64,000 nt of DNA from positions 62,001-126,000 of the forward strand of contig JBAZEK010000004.1 of the NCBI GenBank assembly GCA_041653995.1, in the 5' to 3' direction. A model generated the notes under the pieces. That model saw only the letters and a list, made by a program, of their open reading frames with translations. It was not told where the DNA came from and ran no database searches. The position numbers and the translations under genes are program-made. This DNA is from Dehalococcoidia bacterium. Its GTDB lineage: Bacteria; Chloroflexota; Dehalococcoidia; GIF9; UBA5629. Positions 52,964 to 61,785 of the stretch are shown piece after piece; the stretch's first letter is position 1, and every line of letters starts with the position of its first letter.

Positions 52964-55072
52964 TTATTTTTTACTCTTGTTCGATTTAGCAGACTGCCCG
53001 ATCTCAATCAGGTAATTGCCGTATTTTGTGATGGATGCCCTGGAGCCGGGCATAACCAGTATGGTGGTTGTCGGCTCTTCGATAATGGCCGGAGCGGATA
53101 TGTGGTTGCCCGGTTTCAGGTCCTCCCCCTTATAAATGGGCGTATCGACCATGCCTCCGAGCTCCTTGAAATAGGCTTTCCTGGTACCGCTGCTTTTTGC
53201 TGCGCCTGAAACGGCCTTCGCTGCCGGGAAATCCGTCTTAAGCAGTTTTCCGATGGCCTTGATCCTCCAGTAAACGAACTCCACCGGCTGGTCTCCGGCG
53301 CTAACGGAAAACACTTTGTGGTGCAGCTTATGGAAGTCCGATACCAGCGCATCGAGTTGCTTCTGATTACTTATGCTGTTGCTGCGAAGAGGAACCGAGA
53401 GCTCCCAGACCTGGAAGGGATACCTTGCCTCCGCATATATCTGCAACTTCCTCTGTTTTTTCGGCACCCTCATGTGCTCGAAGAATTCCTCCGCCTGCTT
53501 TTTCAGACCGTCCAATGCCTGGTTAATGCCTTCAAAATCGAAACTGCCGCTTTCGGTGAATTTACTCAGGCTGAACTCACAGGTAATGTCTGCGAAAGCG
53601 CCGCCGAAGGCGCTGAGCGCCCCGGCCACCCTGGGTATGAGCACTTTTTTTACTCCAAGTTCTTCAGCTATGGCGGCTATATGCATACCGCCCGCGCCGC
53701 CGCCGGATACTATCGTGTATTCCCTGGGATCGATGCCCCGCCAGATTGTGATATCCTGAATTACGTTCGACATGCTGGCATTGACAGCGCCCCACATGGC
53801 ATAGGCCGCCTCTTCAACGCTGAGCTTCAGTGGCTCTGCGACCTTTTCCTCAATTGCTTTAACGGCCAGCTTTTTATCCAGCTTCATGCCTCCGCCCAGG
53901 AAGTACGAAGGGTCGAGATAGCCAAGCACAACGTTGGCATCGGTGATGGTCGGCTCCGTGCCGCCCTTGTTGTAGCAGGCCGGGCCGGGCACAGCGCCGG
54001 CGCTGTTCGGACCGATGTGCAGTAGGCCGCCGCTATCCACCCAGGCGATGCTGCCTCCGCCTGCGCCGATGGACTTGCTGTCCACCTTATTGATGCCCAG
54101 CATATAGCCGCCGACCTCCGTCTCCCGCGAGACCGCGATCTCACCGCCGGTTATGCAGGCCACATCGAAGCTGGTACCGCCCATGTCGGTGGTGATGATA
54201 TTATCTATGCCGAGGTCGGTTTCCGCTATCAGCCTGCCGGCGCTGGGCGCCAGCGCCGGACCACAGTCGACGCTAAAGATCGGCTTCTTTACAAACTCCT
54301 CCGCTGATACAACGCCGCCGCTGGACGTTAGCAGTGAGAGCTGCCCTCTGTAACCTATGGCCTCCAGCCTTTTCTCAAGTTGAGCCACATAGCTGCCGAC
54401 CAGCGGCTTGAGCGAGGCATCGATTGCGGTCGATGAAAAGCGACGGTATTCCCTGATGCAGGGATTTACCTGGTGACTGAGGCTGTAAGGGATGCCCGGC
54501 CATTCTTTTTTTATGATCTCGGCGATTTTCAATTCGTGAACCGGATTGACAATTGACCACAGCAGAGCCACCGCTATGGCGCGGACGTTGTATTCTTCTA
54601 ACCAGCGTATAGCCTGACGTACATCGTCCTCGTTGAGCTTTACCTCTATCCCACCCTCGGCATTGATCCTCTCGCCCACGCCGAAGGTCAGATAACGGGG
54701 TATGTAGGGCTCGGGGTACTCCATCTGCCAGTTATAAGGGTTTTCCTTGCCGCCCTCGCGGGCGAGCAGTATGTCACGGAAGCCTCCGGTGCAAATCAGG
54801 CCGGTCTTGGCCGCCTTGCCCTCGATGATGGCATTGGTGCTGACCGTGGAGCCGTGTCCGAAGTACCCACCCTCGATCGTGCTGCACTGCCCCATGAATT
54901 CCTTGAGAGGCAGGTTGTAATTGTCCGCCGCCATCTTCACGGTTTCGATAAAAGCGTCCGTGTAATTGCCCGGAGTGGTGGGCGATTTAAATATATCAAC
55001 TTTTCCTTTCTGGTCTGCCACCACCAGGTCGGTGAATGTGCCCCCGATATCTATACAAAGCCTGTAGCTCAT
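52964..55072 (-). CDS. HyuA-type hydantoinase/oxoprolinase/ketone carboxylase subunit
   Basis: A 702-residue ATP-binding protein of the hydantoinase A/oxoprolinase family. The N-terminal ASKHA motif RLCIDIGGTFTDLVV binds ATP; GHGSTVSTNAIIEG, TTDMGGTSFDVA and IVSGGGAGGMHIAAIAEELG are family signatures, and the C-terminal domain begins near residue 510. With HyuB it makes either an ATP-dependent amidase (hydantoin, N-methylhydantoin, 5-oxoproline) or a ketone carboxylase (acetone, acetophenone). Which of these cannot be told. The start overlaps the HyuB stop as ATGA, so the two subunits are translated together. Confidence 0.93.
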   Translation of the reverse strand: MSYRLCIDIGGTFTDLVVADQKGKVDIFKSPTTPGNYTDAFIETVKMAADNYNLPLKEFMGQCSTIEGGYFGHGSTVSTNAIIEGKAAKTGLICTGGFRDILLAREGGKENPYNWQMEYPEPYIPRYLTFGVGERINAEGGIEVKLNEDDVRQAIRWLEEYNVRAIAVALLWSIVNPVHELKIAEIIKKEWPGIPYSLSHQVNPCIREYRRFSSTAIDASLKPLVGSYVAQLEKRLEAIGYRGQLSLLTSSGGVVSAEEFVKKPIFSVDCGPALAPSAGRLIAETDLGIDNIITTDMGGTSFDVACITGGEIAVSRETEVGGYMLGINKVDSKSIGAGGGSIAWVDSGGLLHIGPNSAGAVPGPACYNKGGTEPTITDANVVLGYLDPSYFLGGGMKLDKKLAVKAIEEKVAEPLKLSVEEAAYAMWGAVNASMSNVIQDITIWRGIDPREYTIVSGGGAGGMHIAAIAEELGVKKVLIPRVAGALSAFGGAFADITCEFSLSKFTESGSFDFEGINQALDGLKKQAEEFFEHMRVPKKQRKLQIYAEARYPFQVWELSVPLRSNSISNQKQLDALVSDFHKLHHKVFSVSAGDQPVEFVYWRIKAIGKLLKTDFPAAKAVSGAAKSSGTRKAYFKELGGMVDTPIYKGEDLKPGNHISAPAIIEEPTTTILVMPGSRASITKYGNYLIEIGQSAKSNKSKK

Positions 55073-56880
55073 TTCGCAGCCTCCCTGTTCTTTTTCATCT
55101 CTTTTCTCAAAGCTTTGGTGGCCTCGCTGTCGACTGAGTAAAGCTCCGTGTCGGTCTTGATGACGACACCATATATTCCACGTGCTTTTTCCAGTGTGAC
55201 ATAGCCCTCGCGTACGTCGTGACGTACTTTTTCAGTATCGCGGTCCAGCGGATCGCCGAAGCCGCCACCACCGGAGGACAGCGATATCATCATCTCATTT
55301 GGCTGAAGCGTTTCCATGGATACCGTGGGCAGCTCTGTCCTGGCATCCGGGCCCCTAGGGATGTCGAATTTATACAATTGCAGGGCGCTTCCCGGCAGGC
55401 CGCCGTTGATCCCCTGCGGCGGATTGAAATGGCCGTCGGCGATAAAGCCCCAGGAACCGGCATCGTGCCGCGGTTTCTGCCAGCACTCCATCCCGATGGC
55501 GCCGCGCCACTGTCCCGCGCCGGCTGAATCCGGGATGATCTCGTGCTTGGCAATCAAAAGCGGCATGGCCTGCTCGTCGACCTCAATGCTGTCCATGTGT
55601 ACTACGCCTGCGGTGACCGGTATGCCGTAGCCTAACCATCCGTCGTATCCGTAATGCCCCGGCCCGCCTGCGCCTCCCATCATTAGCTGCCTGACATAGA
55701 TTGCATTGTTCTTGCGCCAGTCGATGCCGAAGACGCTGCCGGCTGCGGCCGGCATGAAGGCGCCGTCCGCCAGTCCCAGGTCTTTCCGGACCTTGCCGAA
55801 GCAGGCCTGCACCACATTGATCACACGGTCAGCAACATTGGTCGTTGCCATCGACGAGGAAATAGGATGTTTGGCTTTACCAACCACACTACCCTCGCGC
55901 ATTTTAAGGATAATGCGGCTGAAAGCGCCCCAGTTATGCGGCAGCGTGGGATCGAGATTGTTTAACACACCGGCCACACCACAGGCCATGACTGTTGATT
56001 CGCTCATGTTCATGCCACAGGGCAGGCTGCCGATATTGCCCGTGAAATCCAGCGTTATATAGGCCTCGACCGGATCTATCGTCATTTTGACACGGATGGG
56101 TATCCCATCCTGCGCAACTATCGGCAGCGGATCGTGGCAGGTTTCGTTTTCCCATGTCCCGGCCGGCAGTTTTTTAATGGCCTCGATCATCCTTGTACGT
56201 CCATACTCCTGCCAGCGCTCGGTAAAGGCCACCACAGTATCCAGGTCGTATTTGTCGCACATCTCGATGATCCTTTTCTCGCCTGTGCGCACCGATCCCA
56301 CAGCAGCCAGGTAATCGCCGTACCATTGTTCCGGCGCGCGGATCCTGACTTTAGCCATCCTGATAATGTCCGCCAGGTCCTTGTAGTCACGTTGTATGCG
56401 GACGCAGGGGAAGTCCAGTCCTCCCTCGGTATACACGTCTGTCGCAAAGGGCATATAGGTCGAAGGATCGTGGTTACCGATATCGCCCTGGTGCGCCCTG
56501 GTTATCGTGGTAAAGACATGCTTGCCCTTGTAGAAGACCGGCGCCAAGAATGTGAAATCGGCGTGGTGGCTGTTGCCGTAATAGGGTGAGTTGTTGAGGT
56601 AACAATCCCCGGGCTTGATGTCATCGAACATGTCGGTCATCGATTGAGCGGCCAGCCCGGCCCCCACGATGTGGACAGGCAGGCCTTCGTCCACACAGAC
56701 CATGCGTGCCTGAGCATCGGTTATGCCGCAGGAGAAATCCTTGGCCGTGTTGATATTGCCGGAGCGCCCCGTACGCGTAAGCGTATTGGCCATCTCGCGG
56801 CTGATGGCCTCCAGCCTTTTGGATAGCACCACCATCAAAAGCGGGTCTACCCGGACTTCTTTTTTCTTTTTTTCTGCCAT
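55069..56880 (-). CDS. HyuB-type hydantoinase/ketone carboxylase subunit
   Basis: A 603-residue partner of the HyuA protein. It has the HyuB start DPLLMVVLSKRLEAISREMANTLTRTGRSGNI, a metal-binding GNSHHADFTFLAPVFYKG segment, ITRAHQGDIGNHDPSTY, and the C-terminal SGGGGFGDPLDRD that closes the family. The ATG at 56880 is chosen because GAGGAGG lies eight bases upstream; a second ATG 24 bases further up lacks a site. The transporter gene 53 bases upstream probably brings in its substrate. Confidence 0.93.
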   Translation of the reverse strand: MAEKKKKEVRVDPLLMVVLSKRLEAISREMANTLTRTGRSGNINTAKDFSCGITDAQARMVCVDEGLPVHIVGAGLAAQSMTDMFDDIKPGDCYLNNSPYYGNSHHADFTFLAPVFYKGKHVFTTITRAHQGDIGNHDPSTYMPFATDVYTEGGLDFPCVRIQRDYKDLADIIRMAKVRIRAPEQWYGDYLAAVGSVRTGEKRIIEMCDKYDLDTVVAFTERWQEYGRTRMIEAIKKLPAGTWENETCHDPLPIVAQDGIPIRVKMTIDPVEAYITLDFTGNIGSLPCGMNMSESTVMACGVAGVLNNLDPTLPHNWGAFSRIILKMREGSVVGKAKHPISSSMATTNVADRVINVVQACFGKVRKDLGLADGAFMPAAAGSVFGIDWRKNNAIYVRQLMMGGAGGPGHYGYDGWLGYGIPVTAGVVHMDSIEVDEQAMPLLIAKHEIIPDSAGAGQWRGAIGMECWQKPRHDAGSWGFIADGHFNPPQGINGGLPGSALQLYKFDIPRGPDARTELPTVSMETLQPNEMMISLSSGGGGFGDPLDRDTEKVRHDVREGYVTLEKARGIYGVVIKTDTELYSVDSEATKALRKEMKKNREAAK

Positions 56881-56933
56881 TAATTCTACCTCCTCATTTT
56901 TCATTCATAAACAATCAGTTATTCTTAATTAGT

Positions 56934-58223
56934 TCAATTTGAGGTGACCAATTTGTCCTGGCCGGCCTTGCCGACATCTGAGACGTAGTGCCTGGAAGCA
57001 ATGTAGAAACACGCGCCGCCGACTACGCCGAAAGCGGTTGCAATTGTAATGGCTGTGCTTAACCCGCTTGCTCCACCGCCCAGCGCATCAGACATGATTC
57101 CAACCACCCAGGGAGCCCAGGCGCCGCCCAGCATGTACTGGAAGAATACAGCCAGGCCGAAGGAGAATCCTTTGTGGGCCGCCGGGACAACATCCTGCGA
57201 GATAGCCCCGAAGGCAGGGACCGCCATCACGTTGAGAATGCCGTAGAGCATGCCCAGCACAATGCCCAGCGTATTGAAACCGGTCATGATAGCAGCTATT
57301 AATACGACGGCCGCCGACGCCAGTGCGATAGCCGGCAGATAAACCCTGCCTCTGGGATTATGTTTATGCCAGAGGTCGGTCAGCCAGCCTCCCAGCGGGG
57401 CGCCGATCAAAGCCATCATGCCCATGCCTCCGACGATCAGACCCGCGGTCGACTCGTTTACATTCAGCACGCGCATGATCAGGGCAGGCATCCAGGATAA
57501 GAATGTATTGATCATGATCGTTGAGATGCCCAGGCCCAGGTATAGCCACTGCAATGTGGGAATTTTCAGTAGTGTCACAAAAGAGCTTCCGATATCCTTG
57601 CGGGAATTCTGAGATACGGTGGATTCCTCAACTTTATAGTCCTTCATAAACAGGGCCATGATGCCCAGGATAATGCCGGGTATGGCAAATAAGAAGAAAG
57701 GCATACGCCAGCCGAATTTAGCCGAAAGCATCCCTCCTGCTATGGTGCCTATTACGGCTCCCAGCGGAACTGCCACAGTGAATATGCCAAGGACCCTCCC
57801 GCGCTTTTCTTTAGGATAAGCCCCCGAAATCATGGCCGTACCGCCGGACGAAAAGCCGGCTTCACCTACACCGACCAGCGCACGGGGTATAATCAGGCTG
57901 ATAAAGCTGGTGGCAAGGCCGGTGACATACGTAAAGACACTCCATAATATGGCCATAATCGCCATAGGTTTTTTCCTGTTCCAGCGGTCCATCAGGTAAG
58001 ATACTGGAAATGTGAAAAGGGCCACGCCCAGGATAAAAACGGTCTGCACCAGGCCGCATTCCGCATCGGTAAGCCCGAGCTCGATCTTCATCGGCTGCAA
58101 TACCGCCGAGAGCACCTGCCTGTCCATAAAATTAACCATGTAAAGCAGGGTACAGATCACCAGTATGTAAGTGGCGTTCCTGCCCCCGGTACCGTATTCT
58201 TGATTGTTATCGTGTGTGGACAT
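56934..58223 (-). CDS. MFS transporter (spinster/aromatic acid-like)
   Basis: A 429-residue carrier with about twelve helices. YMVNFMDRQVLSAVLQPMKIELGLTDAECGLVQTVF in the first helices and the SYLMDRWNRKKPMA loop place it in the spinster/ACS-type branch of the MFS. GGWLTDLWHKHNPRG is the matching loop of the second half. It lies between the amidohydrolase and hyuB genes and is probably the importer of this operon. AAGGAGG precedes the ATG. Confidence 0.88.
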   Translation of the reverse strand: MSTHDNNQEYGTGGRNATYILVICTLLYMVNFMDRQVLSAVLQPMKIELGLTDAECGLVQTVFILGVALFTFPVSYLMDRWNRKKPMAIMAILWSVFTYVTGLATSFISLIIPRALVGVGEAGFSSGGTAMISGAYPKEKRGRVLGIFTVAVPLGAVIGTIAGGMLSAKFGWRMPFFLFAIPGIILGIMALFMKDYKVEESTVSQNSRKDIGSSFVTLLKIPTLQWLYLGLGISTIMINTFLSWMPALIMRVLNVNESTAGLIVGGMGMMALIGAPLGGWLTDLWHKHNPRGRVYLPAIALASAAVVLIAAIMTGFNTLGIVLGMLYGILNVMAVPAFGAISQDVVPAAHKGFSFGLAVFFQYMLGGAWAPWVVGIMSDALGGGASGLSTAITIATAFGVVGGACFYIASRHYVSDVGKAGQDKLVTSN

Positions 58224-58253
58224 TAAAAACAGCCTCCTTTTTTTATGCCATGC

Positions 58254-59810
58254 TTAATCGGCTGATCGGGATTGCAGGGCATTTATGTTTATCTCGGGCG
58301 CATGCGCAATATCCGGCAGGTCGCCCGTCACCTTCCAGTTACGCCTGAGGACCTTGCCGGACTTTGAGCCCGTCAGTTTACCCTGATCGACAGCGACAAC
58401 ACCGCCGATGATAACGTATGGGATGCCGCGTGAGGGAATACCCGGCTCAAGATAGCTGGACCCGTTCATGATCGTCTTGGGGTTAAAAAGGGTGAGGTCC
58501 GCATCGCAACCGACCTGCACACGTCCTTTCTTTTTCAGTCCCAGCCACACAGCTGCATTGGTTGAACATTTGGAGACACCTGTTATCAGGTCGCATACTC
58601 CCATTTCGCGCACCCAGTGGCCCAGAAAATAGGCAAATGCGCCGGCCCCGCGCGGGTGGCCGCCGTATTTGCCTGAATTCACATCCATGTAGATAGCATC
58701 GTCATTCTCCACCATGGTGAACGGCGCGGAATAGTAAAGCCAGATGAATTCCGGTTTGTGCAGGTGGAACAGCAGCGTCGGTTCGGCTATCGTGCCGTCC
58801 CTGACCCGGTCACGGACTGTATAAAACTGTTCAAAGCTGGAAAACCGCTCGTTGGCCTTAATTATGGTCTTGCCATCGATCACCACTGTTGTCGGGCATT
58901 CAAGCTCCCAGACTTCCACGCCCATCATCTCAGCCAGGGGCTCCAGCGGCTGGTTAAAGAACTCTCCGCCTATGATGGCCGTGCCGGCGGTGAACGGCGT
59001 CTGATCGGTTGTGACTTTCACGCCTTCATTCCGCGCGGTGACGATCAACTCAAGTGCGATACCCGTGTTCCTGCGGGTAACTATGCTGCCTCCCCTGTGC
59101 GAGATCGTCAGCGGTATGGAGGATTCGCGGGATATACGTATAGCCTCCTCCACCGCCTCGATATCCTTGGGAGACGGGCCGGCGTGCCGGACGTGCATTG
59201 AAGCGCCGCCGCCCAGCTTTTCAGCGCACCCGGCGACGGTCGCCATTTCCTCAAATGTCGCTCCCGGTGCGTAAAAAGGACCAAAGGATATACCGGCGCC
59301 TCCTGATTCCATCTCCTGCCTTACAAGATTGAGCATTTCCTTTAACTGGTCCGGTGTCGCCGCCGTATTGGGGTCTTTAGCCCCTGCCGCCTCGCGTATG
59401 GTGTTGTGGCCGATGAATGAAGCGACGTTGATGATCAGGCCTTCCTTTTCTATTGTCATGAAGAAATCGCGGATGGGATAATGCGGCCTGTCCTTGACGC
59501 CGGCTATCTCAAAAAAAGTGCCGGATTTTCCGCAGTTTCCCGTGATCTCGGTTGTGATGCCGTCGCGGACGTGGAACTCAGCTCCGACACCGGCGCCGCA
59601 ATCGTGCCCGTGTATGTTAATAAAGCCGGGCGCCACGACCAGCCCTCCGGCATCGATTACCTTTTTCCCGGCCAGCGGCTCCGCCCCGTCGGCAATCATC
59701 TGAATAACACCTTTGCTGATGCCCACATTGGCCCGTCCGTAGAACCTTGTCAACGGGTCCAGCACTATGCCGTTGTTTACTACGATATCAAACGATTCCT
59801 GTCTGCTCAT
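58254..59810 (-). CDS. N-acyl-D-amino-acid deacylase-like amidohydrolase
   Basis: A 518-residue amidohydrolase-superfamily enzyme. PGFINIHGHD carries the HxH metal ligands, and TGNCGKSG carries the Cys that is a metal ligand in D-aminoacylase; LTISHRGG has a further histidine. The signature HPRGAGAFAYFLGHWVRE near residue 390 is diagnostic for the N-acyl-D-amino-acid/D-glutamate deacylase family. It should hydrolyse an N-acyl or N-carbamoyl amino acid. The second of two close Met codons (59810) is used, since GAGG lies six bases before it and touches the first. It overlaps nothing but follows the saccharopine-dehydrogenase-like gene by only a few bases. Confidence 0.92.
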   Translation of the reverse strand: MSRQESFDIVVNNGIVLDPLTRFYGRANVGISKGVIQMIADGAEPLAGKKVIDAGGLVVAPGFINIHGHDCGAGVGAEFHVRDGITTEITGNCGKSGTFFEIAGVKDRPHYPIRDFFMTIEKEGLIINVASFIGHNTIREAAGAKDPNTAATPDQLKEMLNLVRQEMESGGAGISFGPFYAPGATFEEMATVAGCAEKLGGGASMHVRHAGPSPKDIEAVEEAIRISRESSIPLTISHRGGSIVTRRNTGIALELIVTARNEGVKVTTDQTPFTAGTAIIGGEFFNQPLEPLAEMMGVEVWELECPTTVVIDGKTIIKANERFSSFEQFYTVRDRVRDGTIAEPTLLFHLHKPEFIWLYYSAPFTMVENDDAIYMDVNSGKYGGHPRGAGAFAYFLGHWVREMGVCDLITGVSKCSTNAAVWLGLKKKGRVQVGCDADLTLFNPKTIMNGSSYLEPGIPSRGIPYVIIGGVVAVDQGKLTGSKSGKVLRRNWKVTGDLPDIAHAPEININALQSRSAD

Positions 59811-59822
59811 TTTCATCCTCGC

Positions 59823-61007
59823 CTATTGGAAGCTGATCTTATCTCTGGCGATGGTGACTGTTTCCTTCACAGTGGCGTCCTTGCTGAGGTTCTCAAGGAA
59901 CATGGCGGCATCCAGGGCGCCCTCGGGAGCCATAACACCTGATTGACTGACCTTGCCATCCAGCAGGGATAGTGCGGCGATTACAGCCGGAAGCGCGGTG
60001 CTGTGCGCCACGTTATTCGCCATCAGGTCATAGGTAATGGTGGTCAGGCTGTCGCCCTTCTTCCCGCTGACCACGATCTTAAAAGTGCCGGCGCATGCTT
60101 CATATTTACCCAGCGCGTCGTCCAGCACATCCTTGAAGTAATCGGGGGCGAAGCGCGGCATGGACCTGATTATCCTGACAGCCAGTTCGCGGAACGGCAT
60201 CGATACGTTTTCGTTTACCATGAATGTGTCGTTGCTGCCGAAACCCGTATCGATCAGCCAGCGGTACAGCTCCATCATCTTGGGAGGATAAAGTGCGCCC
60301 TTGATGCTGACGTTTTTCACGCCTTTGATATACCTGGGCAAAGAGACCGGCTCGGGATGTCCGGTCAGGACCACTTCCAGTTTACCCACCGGAGGCATGA
60401 ATTCGATGACCTCGGGCTGCGTGAAACCCTGTTGCTCGACCCATTTGCCGTTGATAAAAACGGGCACCTTCTCGGCTGTGATATGGAACCAGTGCATCAT
60501 GGCCGCTGAGCCGGTCGGATCGATCGCACTCTCGCCCCAGTAAAGCCGGATATCGTCTGTCCTGTCCAAACGGCTGGCGCCCAGCTTGGCCACCAGGTTT
60601 GTTACACCGGGGCTGGCGCCCATGCCGATAATGGCGGTCACGCCGGCTTTTCTGGCGGCTTCATCCAGCTCCAGAGAGTCTTTGGTGGCATCGAAGTCGT
60701 CGTCTATGTCGACCATGTTCACCCGCGCCTCGATGGCCGCCTTGATCACGGCTGCTGCATACTTGTAGAAAGGGCCGACCGTGCTGATAACCACATCGGC
60801 GCCCTTGAGCAGTTTGACCAGCGATTCCCTGTCGTTCACGTCGGCGCCGGCCGTTTTAACTTTTTTACCCAGCTCGGCTTCCACGCGTTTCAGACCCTTG
60901 ACGCTGGCGTCGGCTACAGTGATCTCTGCGTCTGTCCTTTCGAGCAGCAGTTTCACCGCCTCGGATCCCATGGTCCCCGCACCGCCCAGTACCGTTATCT
61001 TTTTCAT
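59823..61007 (-). CDS. Saccharopine-dehydrogenase-like oxidoreductase (paralogue B)
   Basis: A 394-residue NAD(P)-dependent enzyme related to the one at 51785-52948. The Rossmann loop is GGAGTMGSEAVKLL at 8-21; VVISTVGPFYKYAAAVIKAAIEARVNMVDIDDD, GMGASPGVTNLVAK and HPEPVSLPRYIKGVKNVSIKG repeat the same architecture. The two copies in one operon suggest two related steps or a heterodimer. AGGAGG lies ten bases before the ATG. Neither the amine nor the carbonyl substrate can be deduced. Confidence 0.88.
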   Translation of the reverse strand: MKKITVLGGAGTMGSEAVKLLLERTDAEITVADASVKGLKRVEAELGKKVKTAGADVNDRESLVKLLKGADVVISTVGPFYKYAAAVIKAAIEARVNMVDIDDDFDATKDSLELDEAARKAGVTAIIGMGASPGVTNLVAKLGASRLDRTDDIRLYWGESAIDPTGSAAMMHWFHITAEKVPVFINGKWVEQQGFTQPEVIEFMPPVGKLEVVLTGHPEPVSLPRYIKGVKNVSIKGALYPPKMMELYRWLIDTGFGSNDTFMVNENVSMPFRELAVRIIRSMPRFAPDYFKDVLDDALGKYEACAGTFKIVVSGKKGDSLTTITYDLMANNVAHSTALPAVIAALSLLDGKVSQSGVMAPEGALDAAMFLENLSKDATVKETVTIARDKISFQ

Positions 61008-61085
61008 GCCGGATTTACCTCCTATGTCTTATTAAAATCAGTTCGCAGCTTTTAATCTGCTATGCCATTGCTACCAAATTCATGT

Positions 61086-61739
61086 CTATAAATTGAGAAG
61101 CTTGACGACCCTTTCGGATTCAGCCTCCAGTGATTCAGCCCATGGTTCAAATCCTATTACTTTAATATCCAAACGCCTTTTTCCCATCTCCTCTATTAGA
61201 TTTCCCATAAAGAACGATTTGCCGTCCATTAATTGGTCGAGGTTCATTTTAACGGGGTCTACAGCATTTCCCGCACGTATGGCAATTGCCATTTGTTTCA
61301 TGTATTCAACCATATTCACTTTTTTGGTAACCCCGCAGGTCGGGCTGTCGTTCATGCCGATCACTCCGCAGATGGTAAAACCTTCACGCAGGTAATCCTC
61401 CATCCTGTCGACCACCTTGACAGCTTCTTTCTTACACAAGCTGTCGTACGATGAAAGCGAGGCTTTCGCTATCGGAATGAACAAAGGGAACCACCCGAAC
61501 CTGACGGCATGCGTGATTATGGGTAAAAATTTATCGAACTCTTTCCTGGCAGCCCCACCCCACCCGAGGCATTCGCAACAAGGGAGCTGTACTATATTTA
61601 TATCTTTTTTCAGAAAAGCCTGGATTAATTCACTGGATGGGCCCCGTCTGAAAGCCACACCCGGCCCTCGCGCATCCACGTTCAATAGGCAATGATTCAA
61701 AAAGACCATCTTTTTCAGCCTGATATCCTGATAATCCAC
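61086..61739 (-). CDS. TudS-related putative desulfidase (DUF523-like)
   Basis: A 217-residue protein resembling the DUF523/TudS family, in which three cysteines bind a 4Fe-4S cluster that removes sulfur from thio-uracil-type compounds. Candidate ligands here are Cys17 (NHCLLN), Cys54 (QLPCCEC) and Cys135 (NDSPTCGV). The usual CPE motif reads CCE, adding Cys55 and Cys57 near the cluster. The start is GTG at 61739, supported by GGGAGG six bases upstream. Its place inside the HyuAB operon suggests a sulfur-containing substrate or intermediate, an inference only. Confidence 0.75.
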   Translation of the reverse strand: MDYQDIRLKKMVFLNHCLLNVDARGPGVAFRRGPSSELIQAFLKKDINIVQLPCCECLGWGGAARKEFDKFLPIITHAVRFGWFPLFIPIAKASLSSYDSLCKKEAVKVVDRMEDYLREGFTICGVIGMNDSPTCGVTKKVNMVEYMKQMAIAIRAGNAVDPVKMNLDQLMDGKSFFMGNLIEEMGKRRLDIKVIGFEPWAESLEAESERVVKLLNL

Positions 61740-61785
61740 AACAAACCTCCCTTTAACTTTTCATAACCATTTTGCCCTTGTTGAC

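Noticed and set aside
52508..54025. Two long plus-strand reading frames of about 230 codons each
   Set aside because: Antisense to the saccharopine-dehydrogenase-like and hyuA genes; no motif or ribosome site.
61144..61154. GGTTCAAATCC, identical to a tRNA T-loop
   Set aside because: It lies inside the TudS-like gene; no acceptor stem, D-arm or anticodon arm can be formed around it.
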